From: Niveispirillum sp.
Lineage (GTDB): Bacteria; Pseudomonadota; Alphaproteobacteria; Azospirillales; Azospirillaceae
Assembly (NCBI RefSeq): GCF_017996735.1
Contig: NZ_JAGOGJ010000005.1
Location: 58,764 to 122,763 of the forward strand
Reading direction: 5' to 3'
DNA: 64,000 nucleotides
Position numbers and translations under genes: made by a program. Shown in pieces: positions 25,123 through 34,506 of this stretch. Within the stretch, counting starts at the first letter, position 1, and every line of letters begins with the position of its first letter. The notes under the pieces were generated by a model. It did no database searches, was not told where the DNA came from, and worked only from the letters and a program-made list of their open reading frames with translations.

Positions 25123-25707
25123 TTCCCGCTTCTTGTCCTTCAAGTCGCGCTCCACGCCCTGCGCCAGACGCAGATGCTCTTCCAGCTTGGGCAGGCTGCT
25201 CCGGGCATAGTCGGCCAGCGCCGGGGTGGAGGTGTCCTGCAACTGGCGGTGTAACTCGATCATGGACCGATGGTCCTTGACCTGCTGCTGGATATAGGCC
25301 TGGTCAAAATCCGCATCCGCCACGTTGCCCATGGCCATGACCTTGGCCTGATGTTCGGCCGCCAGGGCGGACGGGATCACGATATTGGCCTGGGCGGCGG
25401 CGGCGGCCAGATCGGCATTACCCTTCGTATGATCGAACACCATCTGGTCGGCGAAGCGGCGCACGGACGGCAGGCGGGCGCGGCTTTGGGCCAACTGCCC
25501 CGCCGCCACTTCCGCCATGCCGCCCTGGGCGATCAGCGTCACCAGCTTTTTCTGGTCGGTACGCGCCGGCGCCTCCTGCGCCTCCGGCTTGTCGGAACCG
25601 GGCGGCACCACCTGTGGGTTGGCATGCGGGGATGGCGGAACCTGGGCCATGGCGGAACCGGCACACAAAACCGCACCGATCAATAGCGCCTGCTGCAACC
25701 TGCGCAT
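25120..25707 (-). CDS. DUF4142 periplasmic protein
   Basis: A 195-residue protein with a signal peptide (MRRLQQALLIGAVLCAGSAMA) and a helical DUF4142 domain (residues about 50-190; LVTLIAQGGMAEVAAGQLA, ADQMVFDHTKGNADL, HRSMIELHRQLQD). This family is a predicted ferritin-like helical bundle with conserved histidines, found in the periplasm of many proteobacteria and often stress-induced. AAGGGAGAAC before the ATG at 25707 supports the start. An exact EcfG-type promoter is at 25787-25811. The role is otherwise unknown. Confidence 0.88.
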   Translation of the reverse strand: MRRLQQALLIGAVLCAGSAMAQVPPSPHANPQVVPPGSDKPEAQEAPARTDQKKLVTLIAQGGMAEVAAGQLAQSRARLPSVRRFADQMVFDHTKGNADLAAAAAQANIVIPSALAAEHQAKVMAMGNVADADFDQAYIQQQVKDHRSMIELHRQLQDTSTPALADYARSSLPKLEEHLRLAQGVERDLKDKKRE

Positions 25708-25786
25708 CCTGTTCTCCCTTGGGGCTGGCGATCCCGGTGGCCGGTGGAACCGGCGAATAGGGCAAGGCTTGGGATCATGGAACGTC

Positions 25787-25811
25787 AACGCCGTCCAACC
25801 ACCGGCGTTCC
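25787..25811 (-). promoter_or_regulatory. EcfG-type promoter, GGAAC-N16-CGTT
   Basis: On the minus strand GGAAC (25811-25807), 16 bases, CGTT (25790-25787). An exact match, 80 bases before the DUF4142 start. Confidence 0.78.
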
Positions 25812-25900
25812 CGCGAAAGGGCGCCTCCCATGGAAAGTTTCCTTAAAAAGAACCTGTCATGCCGACAGCAAGACACGCCGCAGACCGGCATCCGCACGGT

Positions 25901-25925
25901 GGAACACCCGCGCCGATGGACCGTT
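25901..25925 (+). promoter_or_regulatory. EcfG-type promoter, GGAAC-N16-CGTT
   Basis: GGAAC (25901-25905), 16 bases, CGTT (25922-25925). An exact match that lies inside the open frame of the MFS gene and 27 bases before its ATG at 25952. It therefore argues for the shorter start. With the site at 25787-25811 it forms a divergent stress promoter pair. Confidence 0.75.
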
Positions 25926-25951
25926 GTCAACGGAATGGCTTGGAGAAACCG

Positions 25952-27463
25952 ATGGCACGGCTTGATCCACAGGCAGAGGTCAGCGAAGAGGATTCCGCGC
26001 GCGGGTTGCGCCTGCTGGTACTGGAAGCGGCCTTTTCCAGCGGCGGCGGCGCCCTGACCACGGGCGTGATCCTGACGGCCTTCGCCCTGCATCTGGGTGC
26101 CTCCAACCTGATGATCGGCGTTCTGGCCAGCGCTCCCTTCCTGGCGCAGTTGCTGCAATTGCCGTCGATCCTGCTGGTCGAACGGTTACGGCAGCGCAAG
26201 CGCATAGCCGTCCTGTCCAGCATCGTTGGCCGCCTGATGCTGGGCGTGATGGCCGCCACGGCGTTTTTTACAGGAACGATCCCGCTGCTGGTCTTTCTGG
26301 GCGCGCAGTTCATCCTGTGTGGCCTGGGTGCCGTCGGTTCCTGTGCCTGGAATGCCTGGTTGCGCGATCTGGCACCGGAAAAGCGGCTGGGTCAGGTCTT
26401 TGCGCGGCGCACGCTCTGGGTCACGGCCATCAACCTCCTGCTGGGACTGGCGGCCGCCATGGCGCTGGACCTGACCGGCGAAGGGTCGCTGGCCCGCGAC
26501 GTGCTGTTCGCGGGCATGTTTGCCGCCGGTTGCATCACCGGCCTGATCAGCGCGCGCATCGTGGCGGCCATGCCGGAACCGGCCATGCCGCCGCCCCGCG
26601 CCGCCGTCGGTCTCTCCACCATGGTGGCGGAACCGTTCCGCGACAGCAATTTCGGCCGGCTTCTGGTCTTCATCGGCAGTTGGCAGTTCGCGGTGAACCT
26701 CGCCACCCCGTTCTTCACCGTCTATATCGTCCGCCAACTGCAATTCGACATCAGCTTCGTCATGGTGCTGAATGTGTTGAGCCAGGTGTCCAATATTCTG
26801 GCATTACGCTATTGGGGCCGGCTGAGCGACCGTTTCTCCAACAAGAGCGTTCTCTCTGTCTGTGCCCCCGCCTATATCCTGTGCATCGTGGCCATGATCG
26901 GCGCGTCGCAGGTGGTGGACGCCGATGCCGCGAAGATCTGGCTGGTGGTGCTGCATCTGCTGATGGGCGCCGCGGTAGCGGGTGTCACCCTGCCCGCCAC
27001 CAACATCGCCCTGAAACTATCACCGCGCGGCAGCGCCACGGCCTATATCGCGGCCAGCGCCATCGTCACGGCTGTTGCCGCCGGCTTGGCGCCCATCCTG
27101 GGCGGTCTGCTGGCCGATTATTTCACCGAACGCCGGCTGGGCCTGCTGTTGAGCTGGACCAACCCAAGGGGGGTGCATGAATTGCCACTGGTTCTGACCA
27201 GTTGGGATTTCTATTTCCTGCTGGCCGGCATCATCGGCTTCTACGCCATCCACCGCCTGACGCTGGTCACCGAACAGGGGACCGTGGATCCGCGCGAAAT
27301 GATGACGGAGATGTTCAATGAAACCATGCGCAGCATCCGCAACATCTCCAGCGTTGCCGGTCTGCGGGGTGCCGTGACGGTCCCGCCCTCCATTTCCCGC
27401 GATGCCCAGGTGCGCCAGCGCCTGGAACGCGCCCAGGCCCACCGCGACGCGGCATCGGGCTGA
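25952..27463 (+). CDS. Major facilitator superfamily transporter
   Basis: A 503-residue protein with about twelve membrane helices in two halves and an MFS motif-A-like segment after helix 8 (RYWGRLSDRFSNKS). The substrate cannot be named. The hydrophilic C-terminal tail of about 60 residues (from LVTEQGTVDPRE) is long for an exporter. GGAG before the ATG and the upstream EcfG-type promoter both support the start at 25952. A Nudix gene follows after 24 bases, probably in one operon. Confidence 0.82.
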   Translation: MARLDPQAEVSEEDSARGLRLLVLEAAFSSGGGALTTGVILTAFALHLGASNLMIGVLASAPFLAQLLQLPSILLVERLRQRKRIAVLSSIVGRLMLGVMAATAFFTGTIPLLVFLGAQFILCGLGAVGSCAWNAWLRDLAPEKRLGQVFARRTLWVTAINLLLGLAAAMALDLTGEGSLARDVLFAGMFAAGCITGLISARIVAAMPEPAMPPPRAAVGLSTMVAEPFRDSNFGRLLVFIGSWQFAVNLATPFFTVYIVRQLQFDISFVMVLNVLSQVSNILALRYWGRLSDRFSNKSVLSVCAPAYILCIVAMIGASQVVDADAAKIWLVVLHLLMGAAVAGVTLPATNIALKLSPRGSATAYIAASAIVTAVAAGLAPILGGLLADYFTERRLGLLLSWTNPRGVHELPLVLTSWDFYFLLAGIIGFYAIHRLTLVTEQGTVDPREMMTEMFNETMRSIRNISSVAGLRGAVTVPPSISRDAQVRQRLERAQAHRDAASG

Positions 27464-27487
27464 AAGGAAGCCAGGGGAGCCGGCATC

Positions 27488-27934
27488 ATGCCCAAGAGCA
27501 AGACCAGACAATGCGCCGCCCTGCCGGTCCGCTTCATCGGGTCCATGCCGCGCGTCCTGCTGGTCACCTCCCGCCAGACACGGCGCTGGATCATCCCCAA
27601 GGGCTGGTTGAAAAAGAAGCTGTCCCCCGGCGCCATGGCCGCGCGCGAGGCGTTCGAGGAGGCGGGCGTGAAGGGACGCATCACCCCGGCCCCCATCGGC
27701 GCCTACCGCTATCTGAAGCTGCTGGACGATGGTGCCGCCGTGCGCTGCCATGTCGCCGTCTTCCTGCTGGAAGTGACGGAGATCCTGTCCGAATGGCCGG
27801 AGATGGACCAGCGGGAACGCCGCTGGCTGTCCCCCGCCGACGCGGCGGAGATGATCAGCGACGGCGGCCTCGCCCCCCTGCTGCGCGGCCTGGAGGACGG
27901 GATGCCCGCTCAAGGCGAGCCGAACCGCGACTGA
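27488..27934 (+). CDS. Nudix hydrolase
   Basis: A 148-residue Nudix enzyme. The Nudix helix region PKGWLKKKLSPGAMAAREAFEEAG keeps REAFEEAG, the metal-binding core, but the first glutamate of GX5E is replaced, as in a diphosphoinositol-polyphosphate/Ap4A-type subgroup written PKGW. It would hydrolyse a nucleoside- or inositol-linked diphosphate; the substrate is not decidable. It is in an operon with the MFS gene under a stress promoter. Its TGA stop is the first part of repeat copy E (TGATACC). Confidence 0.85.
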   Translation: MPKSKTRQCAALPVRFIGSMPRVLLVTSRQTRRWIIPKGWLKKKLSPGAMAAREAFEEAGVKGRITPAPIGAYRYLKLLDDGAAVRCHVAVFLLEVTEILSEWPEMDQRERRWLSPADAAEMISDGGLAPLLRGLEDGMPAQGEPNRD

Positions 27935-28083
27935 TACCATCGGTCAAAATTCTTGACCGATGGTACGGCGGCGACTGCCGCCGCGCGGCCCATGCCGCGT
28001 AGCCAAGGGCGCGGATGCGCCCGCCGGCGATTTAAGGCGCACGAAAGCTTGACCATCGGTCATGATTTCGTGGCCCTGGTATG
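27932..28083 (+). repeat. Compound-hairpin repeat, copy E (most complete)
   Basis: It contains a perfect 13-bp stem, TACCATCGGTCAA with TTGACCGATGGTA; CGGCGGC-GACT-GCCGCCG; CGCGGC-CCAT-GCCGCG; the linker AGCCAAG; GGGCGC-GGAT-GCGCCC; and CACGAAA/TTTCGTG around TGACC/GGTCA. It lies between two convergent genes: its left end TGATACC gives the Nudix stop, and its right end runs into the SDR gene, whose stop and last residues it encodes. Copy A is the same sequence in reverse. Confidence 0.8.
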
Positions 28084-28815
28084 ATACAGGGCGACGGCAT
28101 CGGCCCCGGCCGGGAAGTGCAGCCGCTCCGACAGGTCGTGTGCGGCATGCCAGACCGCTTCGGCCACATCGGTTTCCCGCGTGGTCAGGGCCGGGCTGGC
28201 GAAGGCCTTGAAAATCGGACCGGCGAAATCCGCATAGGCCGGCGGGATCAGGTCCGCGACCGGCAGGCCGGCATTCTGGGTAAAGCGGGTGGTCGGGCTG
28301 TAGCCCGGCTCCACCAGCTTCACCCGGATATTGAAAGTGGCCAGTTCATGGGCGATGGCGCCTGTGAAGCCGGTGATGGCCTGCTTGCTGGCCGTATAGG
28401 CGGCGGTCAGCGGCATGTCGGCCAGCGTGACGGTCGAGGTGACGTTGACGATGACGCCCGACCCGCGTTCCCGCATCTGCGGAATGACCGCCTGGCACAT
28501 GGCCATGACGCCGAACGTGTTGGTATCGAACAGTTTGCGCACATGATCCATGGGCGTGGCTTCGAACGCGCCAACGGTACCCACCCCGGCATTATTGACC
28601 AGAAGGTCGATCGGGCCGGCCGCCGCAACCGCTGCGGCGATGCTATCCGTGCTGGTGACATCCAGCGGGATGATCCGAAGATTGCCGGAACGCGGCAGAA
28701 CCTCCGCATCGGGCCGGCGCATGGTGGCAACCACGGTCCAGCCCTTGGCCAGGAAATGACGGGCGGTTTCCAGGCCAAAGCCGGAGGAGGCACCGGTGAT
28801 CAGGATCGTTTTCAT
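28060..28815 (-). CDS. Short-chain dehydrogenase/reductase
   Basis: A 251-residue classical SDR with TGASSGFG (residues 7-14), NNAG, the catalytic Ser in VTSTVTLADM and YTASK. It resembles SDRs annotated as oxidoreductases of unknown substrate. GGGAGG-type signals are weak before the ATG at 28815. The last ten codons (YHTRATKS end) are read from repeat copy E, so the natural C-terminus has probably been replaced by repeat sequence. A divergent-type AraC regulator gene lies just upstream on the same strand and may control it. Confidence 0.88.
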   Translation of the reverse strand: MKTILITGASSGFGLETARHFLAKGWTVVATMRRPDAEVLPRSGNLRIIPLDVTSTDSIAAAVAAAGPIDLLVNNAGVGTVGAFEATPMDHVRKLFDTNTFGVMAMCQAVIPQMRERGSGVIVNVTSTVTLADMPLTAAYTASKQAITGFTGAIAHELATFNIRVKLVEPGYSPTTRFTQNAGLPVADLIPPAYADFAGPIFKAFASPALTTRETDVAEAVWHAAHDLSERLHFPAGADAVALYHTRATKS

Positions 28816-28913
28816 GGGAGGATCATCCATCTGCTGGGGATGATGGATGAATAGCCGCAAACGATCAGATCATCGATAATCAGAAGTCCATAATTAATTA
28901 TCAACAGTCCAGA

Positions 28914-29840
28914 TCATGCTGCCGATAGCCGCGCGGCCTCCCGGCTCTCCCGGGCGAATTTGCCGGGAGAACAGCCCAGCCGCTTGCGGAAGGCCGTGCT
29001 GAAGGCGCTGGCGGACTCATAGCCGATTTCCTCGGCGATCCTGTCCAGGGTCTGGGTCCCCCGTACCAGGGCATCCTTGGCCAGGGCCAAGCGCCAGCGC
29101 GCCAGATATTCGATGGGGCCGCAGCCCAGATTGTCGGTGAAGCGCGCGGCAAAGCCGGATCGCGACAGGCCGGCGATGCGGGCAAGGCCGGCAACCGTCC
29201 AGCCGGCGCGCACATCCGCATGCATGGCACGCAGCACGCGTGCCAGGGCGGGATCGCGCATGCCGTTCAACAGGCCGGCCGGGCCATCCCCATCCGCCGC
29301 AACCCCGTGCCAGCGCAAGACCTCGATCAGCAGAACCTCCAGCAGGCGCTGCAGGATCAACGCGCGGCCGGGTTCCTGCGCCGTATATTCCTGGCTGATC
29401 AGTTCGATGATCTGGCGCAGCCGGCCCGCCCTGCCCTCCGATGCCGGAACCAGGATCATGCGGGGCAGCAAAGTCAGCAGCAGCGGTGCGTTTACCTGTT
29501 CGATGCGGAAGGTACCGCCCAGTGATTCAAAATCCGCCTCGCCTTCCTGCTCACCATGTCGCACGGCCGTATGGACCGGATCGCGGGGTTCACAGGCAAT
29601 GCCGGGATGGCTGCTCATCGTGAAGGACGGGGTGGAGGGCAGCAGCAGGAAGTCCCCCTTCGCGAATTTCCAAGGGTCCTGTCCGTCGAAGCTGATCCAG
29701 CATTCCCCTTTCAGGATAATCGCGAAACCGGGCGCGTCGTGGGCCGCATAGCGCATGCCCCAGCGCCCGCGCCCCGTTATGGGCTTGGAGATGGCCGTAT
29801 GCGGCCGGAGAAGTGCGATGACGTCGCTGAACGGATCCAT
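28914..29840 (-). CDS. AraC-family transcriptional regulator with cupin sensor
   Basis: A 308-residue regulator. Residues about 5-190 form an AraC_binding/cupin_6 sensor (AAHDAPGFAIILKGECWISF). Residues 205-300 hold two helix-turn-helix motifs (VAGLARIAGLSRSGFAARF and LDRIAEEIGYESASAFSTAFRKRLG) followed by the usual SPGKFAR. Such cupin_6 AraC proteins often sit beside and control an SDR gene, as here 98 bases downstream. No specific operator is visible. Confidence 0.9.
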   Translation of the reverse strand: MDPFSDVIALLRPHTAISKPITGRGRWGMRYAAHDAPGFAIILKGECWISFDGQDPWKFAKGDFLLLPSTPSFTMSSHPGIACEPRDPVHTAVRHGEQEGEADFESLGGTFRIEQVNAPLLLTLLPRMILVPASEGRAGRLRQIIELISQEYTAQEPGRALILQRLLEVLLIEVLRWHGVAADGDGPAGLLNGMRDPALARVLRAMHADVRAGWTVAGLARIAGLSRSGFAARFTDNLGCGPIEYLARWRLALAKDALVRGTQTLDRIAEEIGYESASAFSTAFRKRLGCSPGKFARESREAARLSAA

Positions 29841-29941
29841 TCTGGACGATCGGTAATTGTTGACGGCCTTTGAACCCTATAGAGTCCATTCCACCCTGTA
29901 AACCGGGGGGCGGACGCAGGCGCCGCCCCCCGTTCCATCCC

Positions 29942-32900
29942 TCAACCCGCCGCCATCGTTGCCGGACGGCGGCCAAACCAGCCGCGCATCCGGCCGATAC
30001 CCCGCTTGCCATCCTCCACCAACATCAGCAAGGCCGGCATCAGCAGCAGGACCAGCACCGTGGCCGTCCCGATGCCGAAGACGAAGGTGATGGCCATGGG
30101 CACCAGGAAGGCCGCCTGGAACGCCGTCTCCGTCAACAAGGGCAGCAGACCGAAGATGGTGGTCAGCGAGGTCAGCAACACCTGGCGCAGCCGTTCCGCC
30201 GCCCCATGTACCACCGCACTCTCCACCGCTTCGCCATCCTTGATACGGTCATCGATGCTGCTGACCACCTGGATACTGTCATTCACCAGCACGCCCGCCA
30301 TGCCCATGATGGCGATATAGGACCAGATCGTCATGTCCGCCCCCATCACCCAATGGCCGAAGATGGTGCCGGCGATGGAGAAGGGGATGATCATCAGGAC
30401 CGCGAAGGGTCGGGCGAAGCTGCCCATGATCCAGGCCAGCACCAGATAGATGGAGAACAGGGACACCACCATGCCGGCCATGAAGTCGGACCAGAATTCC
30501 TCTTCCTGGCGCGACCCGTCATTCTGGTCCTTCTTGACGCCGTACTTCTCCATGATGCCGGGCAGATGGTTCTTTTCGATATCGCTGCGGATCTCCCCGC
30601 TATTGCCCTTCAGGTGATCGACCTCGGCAAAGATGGAGACGGTGCGCTGGCCCTTGTTGCGCAGGATGCGCGACAGGCCGGGCCGTTCGGACAGTTCCAC
30701 CACATCGGCCAGCGGCACCTGCATGCCGGTCGGTGACCGCAGTTTCAGGGTGGCCAGCAGCGCCTCCGTCTGATCGCTTTCAGGCAGGCGGACACGTACC
30801 GTCACTTCCTCGTCACCCCGGGCAAAGCGCATGGCGATGGCCCCGTCCATGGCGTCGCGCAACTGCCGGCCCACATTCTCGGTGGTGAAGCCCAGGGCCT
30901 CGCCGCGCGGGGTGACCTTGACCACCAGTTCCGGCTTGCCCGCCGGCAGGTTGTCACGCGCCCCGCTGACCCCGCCATAGGTCATGATGATCTTCTTCAG
31001 TTCCTCCGACGCAGCCTTCAGCACATAGGGGTCGTTATGGACCAGACGGAAGCCGAAGCCATCGCCGCCAAACCCGTCCTGCTCGGTGGAGAAGATCACC
31101 TGATCGATGCCGGGCAGCAGCTTGGTCTCCGCCTCCCACTTCTTCATGATCTCGGGCAGACGCTGTTCACGGTCGTCGGCCACGGAGAATTCGACATTCA
31201 TGGAGCCGATATAGTCGCCCACCTGTTCGGGCAGGTTGTTGCCGGTCGTGACGCCCAGCTTGCCGAACGTCATCTTGACGATCTCACCCCGCTGCAGCCC
31301 ATAAGCGGCCTCCACGCGGTACAAGGCGGCTTCGGCCTCGTCGATCTGCTTGGCCACCACTTCGCGCGGGGTGCCGGGGCTGAACAGCAGGTTCAACTGC
31401 GCCTGATTGCCCTCCGGCTGCGGGAAGAAGGCGAACTTCACATGGCCGCCCCCCTGCAACCCGATGGCCAGCGCCATGACCGTGACCGCCGCCGCAACCG
31501 TCAGACCGCGATTATGGGTGGTCCAGGCAATGACCTGCGTGAACGGCCCATCACGGAAGGCGTTGAACTTCGCCTCGAACGCGACCCGCAGCTTTGACGG
31601 CGGCGACTTCTGCCCCTTTTCCAGCGCGTGGCGCATATGGGACGGCAGCATCAGGAAGCAGCCCAGCAGCGAGGCGATGATGACGGCGATGGAGATGGCG
31701 GGCAGCGGCAGCACATACTGCCCCGTGGTGCCACGCATCATCAGCATGGGGCCGAAGGCGGCAATGGTGGTGATGGCGGCCGCCGTGACGGGCCAGAACA
31801 TGCGCTGGGCGGCACGTTCCACGGCCTTGGTCGGCTCCATGCCCTTGTCCATCAGGGTCTGACCATATTCGGCCACCACGATGGCATCGTCACAGATGAT
31901 GCCCGTCATCATGATCAGGGCGAACAGGCTCATCACATTGATGCTCTGCCCGATCAGCACCATGATGGCGAAGGTGACCAGGAAGCTGACCAGGATGTCG
32001 ATGGCGATCCAGAAGGTGACCCAGGGCCGCAGGAACACGACCAGCACCGCCATGACCAGCACCATGCCGCCAACGGCATTGTCCATCAGCATGCCGATAC
32101 GATCTTCCAGCGCATCGGAATTGCGGTCATAGCTTTCGACGGTCACGCCGGGCGGCAGGGTCGGGCGCAGCTTTTCAAGGTACGCATCCACCCGTTCGGT
32201 GATGGCGATCAAATTGCCATTCTTGGAGGTCTGGAGCGACAGGTTGATGGCGGGGTTGCCATTGCGCCGGCCCGTCACGCCCCGATCGTCGAAGGCATCG
32301 CTGACCTGGGCCACCTGCCCCATGGTCACGCGCTGGCCCTGTTCGTCGGTGCGGAGCGTCAATCCTGCGACGCCGGCGGCATCCTCCTGCCGGCCCATGG
32401 ACCGCATCTGCTTTTCAATATTGCCCGACAGGGTGCCCGACGGCACATCGGTTGATGCCTGGGCCAGACGCTGGGCCACGGCCCCCAGGGTGGTATCCAG
32501 CCGTTGCAGCTCCGCCGCCGGCACCTCCACCCAGATCTCCGCATTACGCAGGCCGGACATATAGACACGGTCCACGCCCTGCGCCGTCACCCCGTCACGC
32601 ACCTGCTTGGCCAGCGCGCGCAATGCCGGTTCCGGCAGCGGCCCGGAAATGGCCAGTTCCATCAACTCGTCGGTGATGGTGAAGCGGTTGATGACGGGGC
32701 GTTCGGCACTTTGCGGCAGGGTGGTGATATTGTTAATGGCGCTTTCGACCTCCGACAGGGCCTTGGCCATGTCGGTGCCATGCTTGAAATTGATGAACAG
32801 TTCGCCGATGCCTTCGCGCGAACGTCCCGTCACCTCATCCACGCCTTCCAGGAACCGCACCTCGCGTTCCATGGCCTCGATGATGGAGCGGTCGATATCG

Positions 32901-33079
32901 TCGGCGGACGCGCCCTGCCACGCCGTCCCGACATAGATGCCCGGCACATCAAAGTCCGGTTCCATCTGCCGTTCCAGCTTGGCCAGCGCCCAGAAGCCGG
33001 CGATCATCATCATGATCATCAGGATATTGGCCGCCACCTTGTGGCGGATGAAGGTGCGGATCAGACCGGCGCTGTTCAT
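29942..33079 (-). CDS. RND efflux pump inner-membrane protein
   Basis: A 1045-residue resistance-nodulation-division transporter of normal length. It has twelve membrane helices, two large periplasmic loops, the N-terminal TFIRHKVAANILMIMMMIAG and the helix-4 proton-relay motif GIICDDAIVVAEYG. The sequence is of the branch with a four-helix motif DD rather than the AcrB-like hydrophobe exporters, so drug or lipid-like substrates are guesses. Its ATG overlaps the end of the adaptor gene by 4 bases. No outer-membrane channel gene is in the window. Confidence 0.93.
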   Translation of the reverse strand: MNSAGLIRTFIRHKVAANILMIMMMIAGFWALAKLERQMEPDFDVPGIYVGTAWQGASADDIDRSIIEAMEREVRFLEGVDEVTGRSREGIGELFINFKHGTDMAKALSEVESAINNITTLPQSAERPVINRFTITDELMELAISGPLPEPALRALAKQVRDGVTAQGVDRVYMSGLRNAEIWVEVPAAELQRLDTTLGAVAQRLAQASTDVPSGTLSGNIEKQMRSMGRQEDAAGVAGLTLRTDEQGQRVTMGQVAQVSDAFDDRGVTGRRNGNPAINLSLQTSKNGNLIAITERVDAYLEKLRPTLPPGVTVESYDRNSDALEDRIGMLMDNAVGGMVLVMAVLVVFLRPWVTFWIAIDILVSFLVTFAIMVLIGQSINVMSLFALIMMTGIICDDAIVVAEYGQTLMDKGMEPTKAVERAAQRMFWPVTAAAITTIAAFGPMLMMRGTTGQYVLPLPAISIAVIIASLLGCFLMLPSHMRHALEKGQKSPPSKLRVAFEAKFNAFRDGPFTQVIAWTTHNRGLTVAAAVTVMALAIGLQGGGHVKFAFFPQPEGNQAQLNLLFSPGTPREVVAKQIDEAEAALYRVEAAYGLQRGEIVKMTFGKLGVTTGNNLPEQVGDYIGSMNVEFSVADDREQRLPEIMKKWEAETKLLPGIDQVIFSTEQDGFGGDGFGFRLVHNDPYVLKAASEELKKIIMTYGGVSGARDNLPAGKPELVVKVTPRGEALGFTTENVGRQLRDAMDGAIAMRFARGDEEVTVRVRLPESDQTEALLATLKLRSPTGMQVPLADVVELSERPGLSRILRNKGQRTVSIFAEVDHLKGNSGEIRSDIEKNHLPGIMEKYGVKKDQNDGSRQEEEFWSDFMAGMVVSLFSIYLVLAWIMGSFARPFAVLMIIPFSIAGTIFGHWVMGADMTIWSYIAIMGMAGVLVNDSIQVVSSIDDRIKDGEAVESAVVHGAAERLRQVLLTSLTTIFGLLPLLTETAFQAAFLVPMAITFVFGIGTATVLVLLLMPALLMLVEDGKRGIGRMRGWFGRRPATMAAG

Positions 33080-34506
33080 TCGCTCTTCTCCCCGGCCGTG
33101 GCCTTGTCCTGAATGTCCCTGGCGGGGTTCGTGGCGACCTGGGCATCCGCCGCCGGCATCTCACGCACCGCAACCTTCAGGCCGGGTCCGATTTCCTGGA
33201 ACCGCGTAGTCACCACCTTGGCGCCGTCGCTCAGTCCCTTGTCGATGAACACGGCATCGCTGGTGCGGGCCACCACATGCACCTTGGTGCTTTCCAGCCG
33301 ACCCTCGGCATTGGCGATATAGACCGTGTCATTGCCATGCACCGCCGTGACGGGCAGGCGATGGACCGCAACATAGGCGCGGTCAGGCAGCGCCACCTCA
33401 ACGAAAGCACCGGGGCGCAGCGGCTGGTCCAGGCTTTGATTTTCCAGGCGCACAAAAATGGTGACGCCACCGGTCGCCGTATCGATCCGGTCGATCACGC
33501 GTTCCACCGTCGCGGGATAGGTCAGTCGCTGCTCACCCAGTTTCCAGGTCACCTCTGCCCGGCGGCCAACCACGCCCGCCCCATCGGCAGCCAGACGGCC
33601 ATAGGCCTCGGTCGACAGGGTGACGCGGGCTTCCAGCCCTTCCGTGCCCGACAGGGTGGCGACCTGATCGCCCGCCGACACGCGCATGCCCACTTCAGCC
33701 TTGGTCTGGCCGACAAAGGCATCGAAGGGCGCGGTCAGCTTGGTGCGGGCCAGATCGGTTTCCGCCCGATCCAGGGCCGCCTTCAGCCGGTCGATGGTCG
33801 CTTCCTGCTGCCGCACGCGGGCATTGCCGGCTTGGAACCCGTTCTCCATGGCGGCCAGGATCTGGCGTTCCGCCGCCAGGGCGCCCTGGCTCTGTTCCAG
33901 CCGCGCGATGGAGATGGTGCCCTTGTCATACAGGGCCTGGGCGCGTTCCTGTTCCCGCTCCTTCAACCCCAGTTGCTGGCGCGCCAGTTCGGCGCGCGAC
34001 TTCTCCGCCGCTGCGGTCGCGCGCAGCTCATCCAGGCGGGCCTTGGCCTCGGCCAACTGTGCCCGCGTCTCCCGCACATTCAGCTGATAATCCCAGGGGT
34101 CGATTTCCAGCAGGGTTTCGCCGGCCTTGACCAGACCGCCGTCGCGCAGGGCCGGCGACACCGTCTTGACGGTCCCGGCCACCAGGGGCCGCAATTCCGC
34201 CGACCGGCCCGCGACCAGTGTGCCCATCAGGGTCATATCCGGGCGATGATCGGCGCGCGCCACATTGACGGCATCGACGGACCAGACCCGTTCCGGCCGG
34301 TCCTCACGGGCCACTTCCGGCTTGCTGGCCACCATCAGGGTGAAACCGCTGACGCCCAGCAGCAGCACGCCGCCGATGGCCACCACCCGCTTGGACCGTG
34401 GCCCCAGCGCCGCCCATTTTGGCAGGCGCAACCGATCCCCCCAGCCCCGAAGCGCCCAATGGCGCCCCGCCTGCATCACCGCGACCTTCTCCATGCCATC
34501 CCCCAT
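33076..34506 (-). CDS. RND efflux periplasmic adaptor (membrane fusion protein)
   Basis: A 476-residue adaptor. A cytoplasmic lead of about 40 residues and one membrane anchor (VVAIGGVLLLGVSGFTLMVA) are followed by the lipoyl half-motif LVAGTVKTVSPALRDGGLVKAGE with a split, a long coiled-coil hairpin (residues about 140-250, rich in EARA/KAR) and beta-barrel domains. It links the RND pump to an outer-membrane channel. The coding end overlaps the pump start by 4 bases. Start 34506 follows AAGG; 34494 after GGGGGA is an alternative. Confidence 0.9.
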   Translation of the reverse strand: MGDGMEKVAVMQAGRHWALRGWGDRLRLPKWAALGPRSKRVVAIGGVLLLGVSGFTLMVASKPEVAREDRPERVWSVDAVNVARADHRPDMTLMGTLVAGRSAELRPLVAGTVKTVSPALRDGGLVKAGETLLEIDPWDYQLNVRETRAQLAEAKARLDELRATAAAEKSRAELARQQLGLKEREQERAQALYDKGTISIARLEQSQGALAAERQILAAMENGFQAGNARVRQQEATIDRLKAALDRAETDLARTKLTAPFDAFVGQTKAEVGMRVSAGDQVATLSGTEGLEARVTLSTEAYGRLAADGAGVVGRRAEVTWKLGEQRLTYPATVERVIDRIDTATGGVTIFVRLENQSLDQPLRPGAFVEVALPDRAYVAVHRLPVTAVHGNDTVYIANAEGRLESTKVHVVARTSDAVFIDKGLSDGAKVVTTRFQEIGPGLKVAVREMPAADAQVATNPARDIQDKATAGEKSE

